A DNA stretch of 64,000 nt from Comamonadaceae bacterium ALPHA2B (lineage in GTDB: Bacteria; Pseudomonadota; Gammaproteobacteria; Burkholderiales; Burkholderiaceae_C), in the NCBI GenBank assembly GCA_005503065.1, contig SCOE01000024.1, positions 28,476-92,475 on the forward strand, in the 5' to 3' direction. Numbering within the stretch: position 1 is the first letter of the stretch; every line of letters begins with the position of its first letter. Of this stretch, positions 20,845 through 28,604 are shown piece after piece. Made by a program: the position numbers and the translations under genes. The notes beneath the pieces are model-generated. The model had not been told where the DNA came from and ran no database searches. It worked only from the letters and a program-made list of their open reading frames with translations.

Positions 20845-21485
20845 CTTCACCCGCCCTCGACAAATTCCGGACCGCGATGCAGGTCCTGCCGCTGGTCGCC
20901 ATCCTGCGCGGCCTCACGCCGGCCGAGGCCGAGCCGGTGGGCGACGCGCTCGTCGACGCCGGCTTCCGCCTGCTGGAGGTGCCGCTCAACTCGCCCGAGC
21001 CGCTGGCCAGCATCGCGCTGTTGCGCCGGCGCTTTCCCGACGCGCTGGTGGGCGCCGGCACCGTGCTCGACGCGGCGCAGGTGCGCGCGGTGCACGACGC
21101 CGGCGGCGAACTGATCGTGGCGCCCAATTTCGACGCCGCGGTGGTGGCCGAGGCGCGGCGGCTGGGCATGGTGAGCCTGCCCGGCGTGATGACGCCGACC
21201 GAGGCCTTCGGGGCGCTGGCTGCAGGCGCGACCGGGCTGAAGCTGTTTCCGGCCGAACTCGCCTCGCCTGCCGTGGTGAAGGCGCTGCTGGCGGTGTTGC
21301 CCCGGGGCACGGCGCTGATGCCGGTCGGCGGCATCTCGCCGGACAACATGCAGCCCTGGCGCGACGCGGGAGCGGCCGGCTTCGGCATCGGCTCTTCGCT
21401 GTACAAGCCGGGAAAGAGTGCGGCGGCCGTGGCAGCCGACGCTATCAAATTCGTAGCTGCTTACGCCCGCTCCACGGGCGCTTGA
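20841..21485 (+). CDS. dgoA: 2-dehydro-3-deoxy-6-phosphogalactonate aldolase
   Basis: 214 residues of the class I KDPG/KDPGal aldolase family. E46 (LLEVPLN) and the Schiff-base lysine K134 (GLKLFPAE) are in place. It splits KDPGal into pyruvate and glyceraldehyde-3-phosphate. LNSPEPL after the catalytic Glu is typical of DgoA and not of Eda (which reads LRT; compare 33331-33966). The last 14 residues (201-214) and the stop codon are encoded by a copy of the 55-bp interspersed repeat, so the native C-terminus has probably been replaced or extended. The next gene starts eight bases later, still within the repeat's edge. Confidence 0.93.
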   Translation: MTSPALDKFRTAMQVLPLVAILRGLTPAEAEPVGDALVDAGFRLLEVPLNSPEPLASIALLRRRFPDALVGAGTVLDAAQVRAVHDAGGELIVAPNFDAAVVAEARRLGMVSLPGVMTPTEAFGALAAGATGLKLFPAELASPAVVKALLAVLPRGTALMPVGGISPDNMQPWRDAGAAGFGIGSSLYKPGKSAAAVAADAIKFVAAYARSTGA

Positions 21486-21495
21486 GGCCAAAATG
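21441..21495 (+). repeat. 55-bp interspersed repeat (family A), copy 2, inside dgoA
   Basis: GCTATCAAATTCGTAGCTGC opens the copy, followed by the GCCCGC-TCCAC-GGGCG hairpin and a degenerate right end. Codons 201-214 and the stop of dgoA, and the ATG of the following aldolase gene (21493-21495), fall inside it. Confidence 0.8.
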
Positions 21496-22281
21496 CTTGA
21501 AAAGTCCGTCACTTCCCATCTGCACACCGCCGGCTCGGCCGACGCCGAGTACGCCAGCCCGGCGGTGCGCCGCCTGCGCGAAGACCTCGCCCTGGCCCTG
21601 CGCGCCGCCGCCCACCACCACCTGGAGGAAGGCGTCTGCAACCACTTCAGCGTGATGCTTCCAGGAGCGCAGGACAGGTACCTGATCAATCCGCGTGGCC
21701 TGCACTGGAGCGAGGTGGGGCCCGAGGACATCGTGCTGATCGACGTGCAGGGCAAGGTGCTCGCCGGCCGCCATCGCGTGGAGCCCACGGCCCTCTTCAT
21801 TCACGGCGCCGTGCATCGCCTCACCGGCCGGGCCGTGGTCCTGCATTGCCACATGCCCTACGCGACCGCGCTCACGCTCACCTCCGACCGCGGGCTCGAC
21901 CCCACGCTCAGCCAGAACGCGATGCGCTACATGAACCGCATCGCCATCGACGCCGAATACAACGGCCTTGCGCTCGACGACGCGGAGGGCGAGCGCATCG
22001 CGCGAACGATGATGGGCGACAACGCCGGCAAGGACATCGCGTTCCTGGCCAACCACGGCGTGATCGTGGCCGGCGCCACCATCGCCCATGCCTACGACGA
22101 CCTGTATTACCTCGAGCGCGCCTGCCTGCACCAGGTGCTGGCACAGAGCACCGGCCGGCCGCTGGTGCCCGTGCGGCCCGAGCTGGCGGCGCACGTCGCG
22201 GCGCAGATCCAGGGCGAGCGCGAGCAGTCGGACCTGTTCTTCGAGGCGCTGCGGCGGCTGCTGCCGGCGCCGCGACGCTGA
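21493..22281 (+). CDS. Class II aldolase/adducin-family protein
   Basis: 262 residues. The zinc ligands H118 and H120 (VLHCHMPYA) and H188 (LANHGVIV) of the class II aldolase/adducin fold are present. Relatives include fuculose-phosphate and ribulose-phosphate aldolases/epimerases, but many members close to this one have no assigned reaction. It is the fourth gene of the rightward hexonate arm, seven bases after the dgoA stop, so a role on a side branch of sugar-acid use is plausible. The ATG at 21493 has no clear Shine-Dalgarno; translation may depend on coupling to dgoA. Confidence 0.85.
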   Translation: MLEKSVTSHLHTAGSADAEYASPAVRRLREDLALALRAAAHHHLEEGVCNHFSVMLPGAQDRYLINPRGLHWSEVGPEDIVLIDVQGKVLAGRHRVEPTALFIHGAVHRLTGRAVVLHCHMPYATALTLTSDRGLDPTLSQNAMRYMNRIAIDAEYNGLALDDAEGERIARTMMGDNAGKDIAFLANHGVIVAGATIAHAYDDLYYLERACLHQVLAQSTGRPLVPVRPELAAHVAAQIQGEREQSDLFFEALRRLLPAPRR

Positions 22282-22379
22282 ACGCGATCACAACAACTCT
22301 TCATGCGCCTTCGTCGCAGCTTTGCACGGCGTTCACACGGCGCGGCGACCATGCAGGCACCCCATAACGAGGAGTCACC

Positions 22380-22688
22380 GTGAAGAAACTCATCGCAGCC
22401 ATCGGCGGCGCCGCCCTGATGTCGCTGGCCATGCTCGGCACCCCGGCCCAGGCCCAGCCCCACGGCCCCATCGTCCAGGTGCAGTACTACGGCCCACCGC
22501 CGCCGCCTCCGCGCTACCACCGGCCGCCCCCGCCGCCGCGCTACGTGCACCCCGGCTACTACCACGACGGCCCGCGCTACCACCCCCGCCATCGCCACTG
22601 GGAGCGCCGGCACGGCTGGCGCGACAGCGACCGCGACGGCGTGCCGAACCGTTACGACCGTCGGCCTAACAACCCGTACCGCCATTGA
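22380..22688 (+). CDS. Small secreted Pro/His/Tyr-rich protein with a calcium-loop motif
   Basis: 102 residues from a GTG preceded by GGAG at good spacing. A signal peptide (KK, then a hydrophobic core, cut after AQA at about 25) is followed by a region of proline runs alternating with Tyr, His and Arg. The C-terminus reads DSDRDGVPNRYDRRP, which has the Asp spacing of a thrombospondin type 3/OmpA-like calcium loop. Similar small periplasmic PXXP/His-rich proteins are common in Burkholderiales but have no established function. A strong bidirectional terminator follows. Confidence 0.75.
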   Translation: MKKLIAAIGGAALMSLAMLGTPAQAQPHGPIVQVQYYGPPPPPPRYHRPPPPPRYVHPGYYHDGPRYHPRHRHWERRHGWRDSDRDGVPNRYDRRPNNPYRH

Positions 22689-22690
22689 GT

Positions 22691-22726
22691 GAACCAAGAA
22701 CGCCCCGCAAGGGGCGTTCTTGGTTC
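22691..22726. terminator. Bidirectional terminator
   Basis: A perfect 16-bp stem: GAACCAAGAACGCCCC (22691-22706), a GCAA loop, then the exact complement to 22726. The AAGAA/TTCTT ends give weak tails on both strands. It separates the small secreted protein from the convergent SDR gene. Confidence 0.88.
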
Positions 22727-22734
22727 CCGCGCGC

Positions 22735-23445
22735 TCAAGCCGCCACGGCGGCCGCGGCGTAGGGCGGGTTGGGGCTCGACAGACCCTGCTTGAGCTGCCG
22801 CGACACCTCGTCGGCCAGCACCTCCACACCGCCGGTCTTCACGGCCTCGAAGGCCTGGCGCGCCACGTCGTCGGGCGAGGTCTTGGGGGCATCCACATGG
22901 GCGGCCATGTCGGTGTCCATGTAGCCCACATGCACGCTCACGACCTGCGTGCCCTGCCCCGCCAGCTCGTTGCGCAGGCCGTTGCTGAGCGACCAGGCCG
23001 CCGACTTGGTGGCGCTGTAGGTGGCCACGCTCGGGAAGGTCGTCCAGGCCAGCGCCGACAGCACGTTGACGATCGCACCGCCGCCGTTGCGCGCCAGCAC
23101 GGGTGCGAAGGCGCGCGCCAGCAGCCAGGGCCCGAAGAAATTGGTCTCGAGCTCCGCCCGGGCGGCATCCAACGACGCGGCACCCAGCAGGTTCGAGCCG
23201 CGCGAAATGCCCGCGTTGTTGACCAGCACGTTGACGTCGCCGCAGGCAAGCGCCGCGGCCTCGACCTGCTCCGGCTTCGTGACGTCGAGCGCGACGGGCG
23301 TCACACCCGCCAGGGTGACGGTGCTCGCATCGCGCGCCGCGCCGTAGACCTCGCGCGCACCGGCCGCCAGTGCAGCCTTCGCGAAGGCCAGGCCCAGGCC
23401 ACGGTTGGCCCCGGTGATGAAGACGACGGAATCCTGAAGGTTCAT
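22735..23445 (-). CDS. Short-chain dehydrogenase/reductase
   Basis: 236 residues with a classical SDR layout: TGANRGLG cofactor loop at 11-18, NNAG near 80, and the catalytic pair Y143 and K147 (YSATK). The basic residue after TGAN suggests NADP(H). The ATG at 23445 is used because the conserved fold begins at once; an in-frame ATG further up adds unrelated text. The gene follows the MATE carrier by 58 bases on the same strand and may belong to the MarR-MFS-MATE group. Substrate unknown. Confidence 0.88.
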   Translation of the reverse strand: MNLQDSVVFITGANRGLGLAFAKAALAAGAREVYGAARDASTVTLAGVTPVALDVTKPEQVEAAALACGDVNVLVNNAGISRGSNLLGAASLDAARAELETNFFGPWLLARAFAPVLARNGGGAIVNVLSALAWTTFPSVATYSATKSAAWSLSNGLRNELAGQGTQVVSVHVGYMDTDMAAHVDAPKTSPDDVARQAFEAVKTGGVEVLADEVSRQLKQGLSSPNPPYAAAAVAA

Positions 23446-23503
23446 GACATGCTCCGAATGGATGGGAGTGAAGAGAAGAAAGGGAAGGAGGCCGGCGGCA
23501 AAC

Positions 23504-24904
23504 TCAGGCCAGCCGACGCAGCAGCGCACCCGTGGTCCGCGGCCAGCCGGGCCGCCCGAACCAGGCGCCGCCCGAGATCACCGACGCGATGAAGAGCCCA
23601 TAGGCGACCAGCGCCAGCCCCTGGGCGATGAACACGTGCACGAGCTGCCCGCCCCAGCGCAGCGCGAGCCAGCCGCCGATGCCGGCCACGGCCAGCCGGA
23701 TGAGCGTGCCGAAGACCGGCCACATCAGGCGGCCCGCGCCCTGCGAGGCGAAGTACAGCACCAGCCCCAGCCCGAAGAACCCGTACAGCGGCCCCACCGC
23801 ACGCAGGTATTGCGTGCCAGCCTCGAGCATCGCGGGATCGTTGCCGAAGAGCAGCAGCCACTGGCGCGGGAACAGCGCCGCCGCGAGTCCGATGCCGCCA
23901 GTGAGCACGAAGGCCACGACGGCGCCGGTCCATGCGGCACGCAGCGCCCGCTCGCGCTGGCCGGCGCCGATGCAGGTGCCCACCATGGCGACCAGCGGAG
24001 CGCCCAGGCCGAACACCAGCGGCACCAGCAGGTACTCGAGCCGCGAGGCGGTGCCGTAGCCCGCGATCGCCCCCGCGCCGTAGCGGCCGGCGAAAGCGGT
24101 CGCCAGCGCGATGCAGGCATTGGTCGCCACCGTGGAGATGGCGCCGAACAGCCCCACCCGCAGGATGTCGCGCAACAGCGGCCAGCGCAGCCGCGCCTGC
24201 GCCCACACGGGCCGCAGCAGGCTGCGGGGCGAGCGCAGGTACAGCGCCAGCGCGACCGTGCCGGCCAGGTAGTACACCAGCAGCGCCATCGCGCCGCCCG
24301 CGATGCCCATGCCCGGCACCGGTCCCCAGCCGAAGATCAGCAGCGGCGACAGTGGGATGAGCAGCACCACACCCGCCACCGTGACGTTGGCCGGCACCGC
24401 CATGTTGCCGGTGCCGCGGATCACGGCCGCCAGCGAGTTGAACATCCACACCAGCACCGCACCGGCGAACACCCAGTGCGAGTACGTCAGGGCCGCCTCC
24501 AGCGCAGCACCGCTGCCGCCCATCGCGCCGTACAGGGCGCGGCCGCCCAGCCACAGGGCCAGGGTGAAGGCGATGCCGAAGCCCAGTGCGATGGCCACCG
24601 CCTGCCAGACGAGGGCCTGTGCGTCCTCCTTGCGGCCTGCCCCGAGGGCGCGCGCCACGGCCGAGGCGATGCCGCCGCCCATCGCGCCGGCAGAGGTCAT
24701 CTGCATCAGCATCACGATCGGAAACACCAGCGCCATGCCGGCCAGGGCATCGGTGCCGAGCTTGCCGACGAACCAGGTCTCGATGAGGCCGACCGCGGCC
24801 TGCGCCACCATGACCAGCACGTTGGGTGCGGCCATGCGCAGCAGCGTGGGCACGATCGGGTCGTGCAGCAGGCGCTGCGTGCGCGGATCGAGCGGCGCGT
24901 TCAT
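23504..24904 (-). CDS. MATE-family efflux transporter
   Basis: 466 residues with 12 predicted membrane helices in two homologous halves. PNVLVMVAQAAVGLIETWFVGKLG in the first helices is the MATE opening, in which the family exchanges drugs or metabolites for sodium or protons. Its ATG overlaps the stop of the upstream MFS gene (24901-24904), so the two carriers are made together. The upstream MarR regulator suggests induction by a small aromatic or toxic compound, but no substrate can be named. Confidence 0.9.
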   Translation of the reverse strand: MNAPLDPRTQRLLHDPIVPTLLRMAAPNVLVMVAQAAVGLIETWFVGKLGTDALAGMALVFPIVMLMQMTSAGAMGGGIASAVARALGAGRKEDAQALVWQAVAIALGFGIAFTLALWLGGRALYGAMGGSGAALEAALTYSHWVFAGAVLVWMFNSLAAVIRGTGNMAVPANVTVAGVVLLIPLSPLLIFGWGPVPGMGIAGGAMALLVYYLAGTVALALYLRSPRSLLRPVWAQARLRWPLLRDILRVGLFGAISTVATNACIALATAFAGRYGAGAIAGYGTASRLEYLLVPLVFGLGAPLVAMVGTCIGAGQRERALRAAWTGAVVAFVLTGGIGLAAALFPRQWLLLFGNDPAMLEAGTQYLRAVGPLYGFFGLGLVLYFASQGAGRLMWPVFGTLIRLAVAGIGGWLALRWGGQLVHVFIAQGLALVAYGLFIASVISGGAWFGRPGWPRTTGALLRRLA

Positions 24905-26235
24905 GCCCGGGCCTGCGCCGCGACCATGCCGCCCTGGGTGGCCGGTGCAGCCGGCTTGCCCACCGGGCCCGCGGGCCGGCGGATCGTGAGCACCAGCAGC
25001 GCCGCCAGCAGGCAGGCGCCGCCCGCCACGTAGAGCGCAGGGGTGTAGGTCAGCAGCAGCGTGCGCGACATGCCCGCACCCCAGGCCGCCGTCGCCGCAC
25101 CCAGCTGGTGGGCCGCGAACACCCAGCCGAACACCATGCCGGCCTTCTGCGGGCCGAAGGCCGCGCCGGCCAGCTTGACGGTGGGCGGCACCGTGGCGAT
25201 CCAGTCGAGGCCGTAGAACATCGCGAACACGCCCAGCCCCACGAGCGAGAAGCCGGAGTGCGGCAGCCAGAAGAGCGAGAGGCCGCGCAGCCCGTAGTAC
25301 CAGAAGAGCAGCTTGCGGTTGTCGTAGCGGTCAGACAGCCAGCCCGACAACACCGTTCCGACGAAGTCGAAGGCACCCATCGCGGCCAGCACCGAGGCGG
25401 CGGGCACCGGCCCCAGCCCGTTGTCGCCGCACAGCGAGATGAAGTGCGTCTGCACCAGCCCGTTGGTGCTGAGCCCGCAGATGAAGAAGGTGCCGGCCAG
25501 GATCCAGAAGGTGCGGTGATGCGCCGCCTCGGCGAGCACGCGGAAGGGCGTGGCAAAACCCAGGCGGGTGATCGCGGCCTGGGGTGCCGTCGCCGTGGCG
25601 GGCGTCTCGCCATAGGGCAGCAGGCCCACGTCGGCCGGCCGGTCGCGCATGAGCCACAGCGCGAGCACGGCGATCAGGAAGGCACCGACGACGATGGGCA
25701 CGACGGCCGAGCGCCACCCCCAGTGCTCGATCATCCATGCGGCCACCGGCAGGAAGGCCAGTTGCCCCGTGGCCGAGCTCGCGGTGAGCAGCCCGATGAC
25801 CAACCCGCGCCTGGCGTTGAACCAGCGGTTGGCGACCACCGCGCCGAGCACCATCGCGGTCATGCCGGTGCCCAGGCCCAGCATCAGGCTCCAGAGCACG
25901 AACAGCTGCCACAGCTGGTTCGCGGCCGTGACCAGCGCCATCGCGCCGCCGACCAGCGCCAGGCCGCACACCATGACCCTGCGCAGGCCGAAACGCTCCA
26001 TCAGCACCGCGGCGAAAGGCCCCATGAGCCCGAAGAGCGCGAAGCGCAAGGCCAGCGACGAGGAGATCTGTTCCGTGGTCCACCCGAACTCGTCGCCCAG
26101 CGGCTTGAGCATCGCGCCCGGCAGGCCCAGCGCGGCCGCCATGGTGAGCATGGTGAGGAAGGTGACGGCGGCCACCAGCCAGCCGTAGTGGATGCCTCGG
26201 GCTTGCAGCCAGGCGGAGACGCGTGTGGCGGACAT
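24901..26235 (-). CDS. MFS transporter, monocarboxylate/OFA-like
   Basis: 444 residues with 12 helices. The start HYGWLVAAVTFLTMLTMAAAL, the region GAMLKPLGDEFGW and the long central loop between helices 6 and 7 are typical of the oxalate/formate-antiporter and monocarboxylate branch of the MFS. It sits between the MarR gene (48 bases upstream) and the overlapping MATE gene. The substrate is likely an organic acid, but this is only a branch-level statement. Confidence 0.85.
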   Translation of the reverse strand: MSATRVSAWLQARGIHYGWLVAAVTFLTMLTMAAALGLPGAMLKPLGDEFGWTTEQISSSLALRFALFGLMGPFAAVLMERFGLRRVMVCGLALVGGAMALVTAANQLWQLFVLWSLMLGLGTGMTAMVLGAVVANRWFNARRGLVIGLLTASSATGQLAFLPVAAWMIEHWGWRSAVVPIVVGAFLIAVLALWLMRDRPADVGLLPYGETPATATAPQAAITRLGFATPFRVLAEAAHHRTFWILAGTFFICGLSTNGLVQTHFISLCGDNGLGPVPAASVLAAMGAFDFVGTVLSGWLSDRYDNRKLLFWYYGLRGLSLFWLPHSGFSLVGLGVFAMFYGLDWIATVPPTVKLAGAAFGPQKAGMVFGWVFAAHQLGAATAAWGAGMSRTLLLTYTPALYVAGGACLLAALLVLTIRRPAGPVGKPAAPATQGGMVAAQARA

Positions 26236-26283
26236 CGGGATTCCAGTGGTCGATGAAGTCGGGGCGGTGGCCGGGCGCGAGGC

Positions 26284-26739
26284 TCAGCAGGCCGGGTCGT
26301 CCGCCTCGCCGGGCGCCAGCATGTCCAGGGCCTCGTCGATCAGGGCATGGAGCTGGGCCACGCGAACCAGCCCGAGCCGCTCGTTGAGCGAGCGCTGGGC
26401 CTGCTGCCACAGTGCGCGTGCCTCCTCGCGTTTGGCACGGCCGGCAGGGGTGATGCGGATCAGGCGGCTGCGGGCGTCGGCGCCCTCGCCCATCTCGGCC
26501 CAGCCCTCGGCGATCAGCGGCTTGAGGTTGCGCGTGAGCGTCGACGCGTCCAGGCTCATGCGCGCCGCCAGGTCGACCGGCCGCACCGGGCCCGCGGCCA
26601 GGATGTTGGACAGCAGCGAGTACTGCGAGGTCTTGAGGCCGCTGGCCGCCACGTGGGCGTCGTAGTGGCGCGCGACGACCCGGCTGAGCTGGCGCAGCTT
26701 GAAACTCGTGCAGCCCTTGGGCTTTGCGATAGCATCCAT
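26284..26739 (-). CDS. MarR-family transcriptional regulator
   Basis: About 151 residues from the ATG at 26739 (MDAIAKPKG). ATGs at 26748 and 26781 are also in frame, but the latter lies inside the operator-like palindromes. The winged helix is at about 45-110: LAARMSLDASTLTRNLKPLIAEGW is the recognition region and GADARSRLIRIT the wing. Dimeric MarR repressors usually control the divergent gene and themselves, and release DNA on binding phenolic or lipid ligands. It is divergent from the thioesterase, with overlapping palindromes between them, and precedes the MFS and MATE genes. Confidence 0.9.
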   Translation of the reverse strand: MDAIAKPKGCTSFKLRQLSRVVARHYDAHVAASGLKTSQYSLLSNILAAGPVRPVDLAARMSLDASTLTRNLKPLIAEGWAEMGEGADARSRLIRITPAGRAKREEARALWQQAQRSLNERLGLVRVAQLHALIDEALDMLAPGEADDPAC

Positions 26740-26754
26740 GCCTATCATTGTAGC

Positions 26755-26774
26755 TGCAATGATTGCATATGCAA
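26755..26774. promoter_or_regulatory. Overlapping palindromes, candidate MarR operator
   Basis: TGCAATGATTGCA (26755-26767, odd centre) overlaps TTGCATATGCAA (26763-26774, perfect). They lie directly upstream of the MarR start and 30 bases before the thioesterase TTG start. MarR dimers commonly bind such A/T-rich palindromes. No other symmetric site is visible in this gap. Confidence 0.6.
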
Positions 26775-26804
26775 CCTTCAAGTCATCCAGAGAGGAGCAC
26801 GACC

Positions 26805-27359
26805 TTGACCCCGACGAATTCCGAAGACGTGTTGAAAACCTGGCTCGCCGAGGAGGCCGAAGTCATGGCCCGGCTCGACGCCGGACCCGGCCCCGGGCTC
26901 GCGCGGCCCGACCAGATCGCCGGAAAGAGCGGCCTGGAGGTCATGGAAGGGATGCTTCGCGGCGAACTGCCCTATGCCGAGATCGCGAAGACGCTGGACT
27001 TCACCATCGTCGAGGTCGGGCCGGGCAAGGCGGTGTTCCAGGGCACGCCCCTGCAGCGCCACCTGAACCCGCTGGGCACCGTGCACGGAGGCTGGTTCGC
27101 CACCCTGCTCGATTCGGCGCTGGGCTGCGCCGTCCACACCATGATGCCGCCCGGCCGCGGCTACACCACGGCCGAGCTGGGCGTGAACCTGGTCAAGGCG
27201 ATCACGCCCAGGGTGCCGCGCGTGCGCGCCGAGGGCCGCGTGATCCACTGCGGCCGGCAGCTCGCGACGGCCGAGGCGCGGCTGGTGGGCCCGGACGGCA
27301 CGCTGTACGCCCATGCCACGACCACCTGCCTGGTGTTCGACGTGCCGGCTGCGCGCTGA
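26805..27359 (+). CDS. PaaI-type hot-dog thioesterase
   Basis: 184 residues from a TTG at 26805. This start is chosen because AGAGGAG sits 8 bases upstream, whereas the in-frame ATG at 26769 lies within the operator palindrome and has no ribosome site. NPLGTVHGGWFATLLDSALGCAV is the hot-dog helix with the conserved His-Gly-Gly, followed by TTAELGVNLVKAI, typical of the PaaI/YbgC acyl-CoA thioesterases. It should hydrolyse an acyl- or aryl-CoA in the cytoplasm. Being divergent from MarR, it may be a detoxifying target gene. The C-terminal DUF-like tail is short. Confidence 0.85.
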   Translation: MTPTNSEDVLKTWLAEEAEVMARLDAGPGPGLARPDQIAGKSGLEVMEGMLRGELPYAEIAKTLDFTIVEVGPGKAVFQGTPLQRHLNPLGTVHGGWFATLLDSALGCAVHTMMPPGRGYTTAELGVNLVKAITPRVPRVRAEGRVIHCGRQLATAEARLVGPDGTLYAHATTTCLVFDVPAAR

Positions 27360-27419
27360 CGCCCCGGCGCTTCAACCCCACGGCGCCAGGGTCCTTCGTC
27401 CTGGGAGCGCCCTCTTGTC

Positions 27420-27438
27420 GTTGACAATGATTCTCAAC
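27420..27438. promoter_or_regulatory. Fur-box-like sequence upstream of the ferric iron importer
   Basis: GTTGACAATGATTCTCAAC keeps the ACAATGAT half of the Fur consensus GATAATGATAATCATTATC and a weaker second half. It lies 66 bases before the iron-binding protein gene, a position that makes Fur control very plausible. TTGACA within it could also be a -35 element. Confidence 0.65.
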
Positions 27439-27503
27439 CAGCCGCACGCTGGGCCGGCGCCTGCCGGCACAAGAGATCCCAGTCGACGTCCGGAGGAGTT
27501 TCC

Positions 27504-28550
27504 ATGTCCCTGTTGTCCCGTCCGCGCCGGAAGGCGTGTGCCTTCGCCCTTGCGGCCGCCGGCCTGGTGGCCGCCGCCCTGCCCGCCCATGCGCAGGGCG
27601 AGCTCACGCTCTACACCACCCGCGAGCCGGGCCTGATCCAGCCGCTGATCGCGGCCTTCAGCGCGCAGACGCAGATCAAGGTGAACACGGTGTTCGTCAA
27701 GGACGGGCTGCTCGAACGCGTAAAGGCGGAGGGCGCCCGCTCGCCCGCCGACGTGCTGATGACGGTGGACGTGGGCAACCTGCTCGACCTCGTCGAAGGC
27801 GGCGTGACCCAGCCGGTGAAGTCGGCCGCGCTCGAGTCGGCGATTCCCGCCAACCTGCGCGGGGCCGACGGCCAGTGGTTCTCGCTGTCGATGCGTGCGC
27901 GCGTGCTGTACGCCGACAAGAACCTCAAGCTGGCGAACTTCCGCTACGAGGACCTGGCCGACCCGAAATACAAGGGCAAGGTCTGCATCCGCGCCGGACA
28001 GCACCCCTACAACACCGCGCTCGTGGCGGCGCTGATCGCGCACGACGGCGAGGCGCAGGCCGAGCAATGGCTGCGCGGCGTGAAGACCAACCTGGCGCGC
28101 AAGGCCACGGGCGGCGACCGCGACGTGGCGCGCGACATCCTCGGCGGCATCTGCGACGTGGGCCTGGCCAACTCCTACTACGTGGGCCAGATGAAGGGCT
28201 CCAAGGAAGGCAGCGACGCGCGCAAGTGGGGCGACGCGATCAAGGTGGTCCGCCCGACCTTCGCCAAGGGCGGCGGCACGCACGTCAACATCAGCGGCGC
28301 CGCCGTCGCGAAGAGCGCGCCGAACCGCGACAACGCGGTGAAGCTGCTGGAGTTCCTGGTGTCGGAGCCGGCGCAGCAGCTCTATGCGCAGGCCAACTAC
28401 GAGTACCCGGTGCGCAAGGGCGTGGCGCTCGATCCGATCATCGGCCAGACCATCGGCGAGCTGAAGGTCGATCCGCTGCCGCTGACCGAAATCGCCAAAT
28501 ACCGCAAGCAGGCCAGCGCGCTGGTCGACAAGGTCGGCTTCGACAGGTAA
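27504..28550 (+). CDS. fbpA: Ferric iron ABC transporter, periplasmic binding protein
   Basis: 348 residues with a signal peptide (cleaved after AHA at about 30). The mature protein starts ELTLYTTREPGLIQPLI, as in the FbpA/FutA/AfuA class, and LANSYYVGQM carries the paired tyrosines that grip ferric iron in this family. GGAGGAG stands about seven bases before the ATG. First gene of an ABC importer with the permease and ATPase following, preceded by a Fur-like box. A small hairpin separates it from the permease, which fits higher expression of the binding protein. Confidence 0.9.
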   Translation: MSLLSRPRRKACAFALAAAGLVAAALPAHAQGELTLYTTREPGLIQPLIAAFSAQTQIKVNTVFVKDGLLERVKAEGARSPADVLMTVDVGNLLDLVEGGVTQPVKSAALESAIPANLRGADGQWFSLSMRARVLYADKNLKLANFRYEDLADPKYKGKVCIRAGQHPYNTALVAALIAHDGEAQAEQWLRGVKTNLARKATGGDRDVARDILGGICDVGLANSYYVGQMKGSKEGSDARKWGDAIKVVRPTFAKGGGTHVNISGAAVAKSAPNRDNAVKLLEFLVSEPAQQLYAQANYEYPVRKGVALDPIIGQTIGELKVDPLPLTEIAKYRKQASALVDKVGFDR

Positions 28551-28565
28551 AGGCTTCAAACGTCG

Positions 28566-28580
28566 AGCCGCTTCGCGGCT
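28566..28580. other. Intercistronic hairpin between fbpA and fbpB
   Basis: AGCCGC-TTC-GCGGCT lies in the 54-base gap. There is no U-tract, so it is not a strong terminator. Such hairpins often protect the binding-protein message and lower expression of the permease. Confidence 0.5.
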
Positions 28581-28604
28581 TGGCTTCCGCTCCGCGATGA
28601 CCTG

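Noticed and set aside
17179..20850. A very long open frame on the minus strand (over 1200 codons) covering the IlvD-type and dgoK genes
   Set aside because: Only its last 250 codons match a family (the FadR-like regulator). The rest is the antisense of two well-supported plus-strand genes and has the His/Arg/Ala-rich composition of G+C-rich shadow frames.
26769..26804. ATG at 26769 as the thioesterase start
   Set aside because: It is embedded in the MarR palindrome and has no ribosome site, whereas AGAGGAG stands at normal distance from the TTG at 26805.
28551..28604. Strong terminator between the iron-binding protein and permease genes
   Set aside because: The AGCCGC/GCGGCT stem is short and lacks a U-tract, and the downstream genes have no other promoter, so it is more likely an mRNA-stability hairpin.
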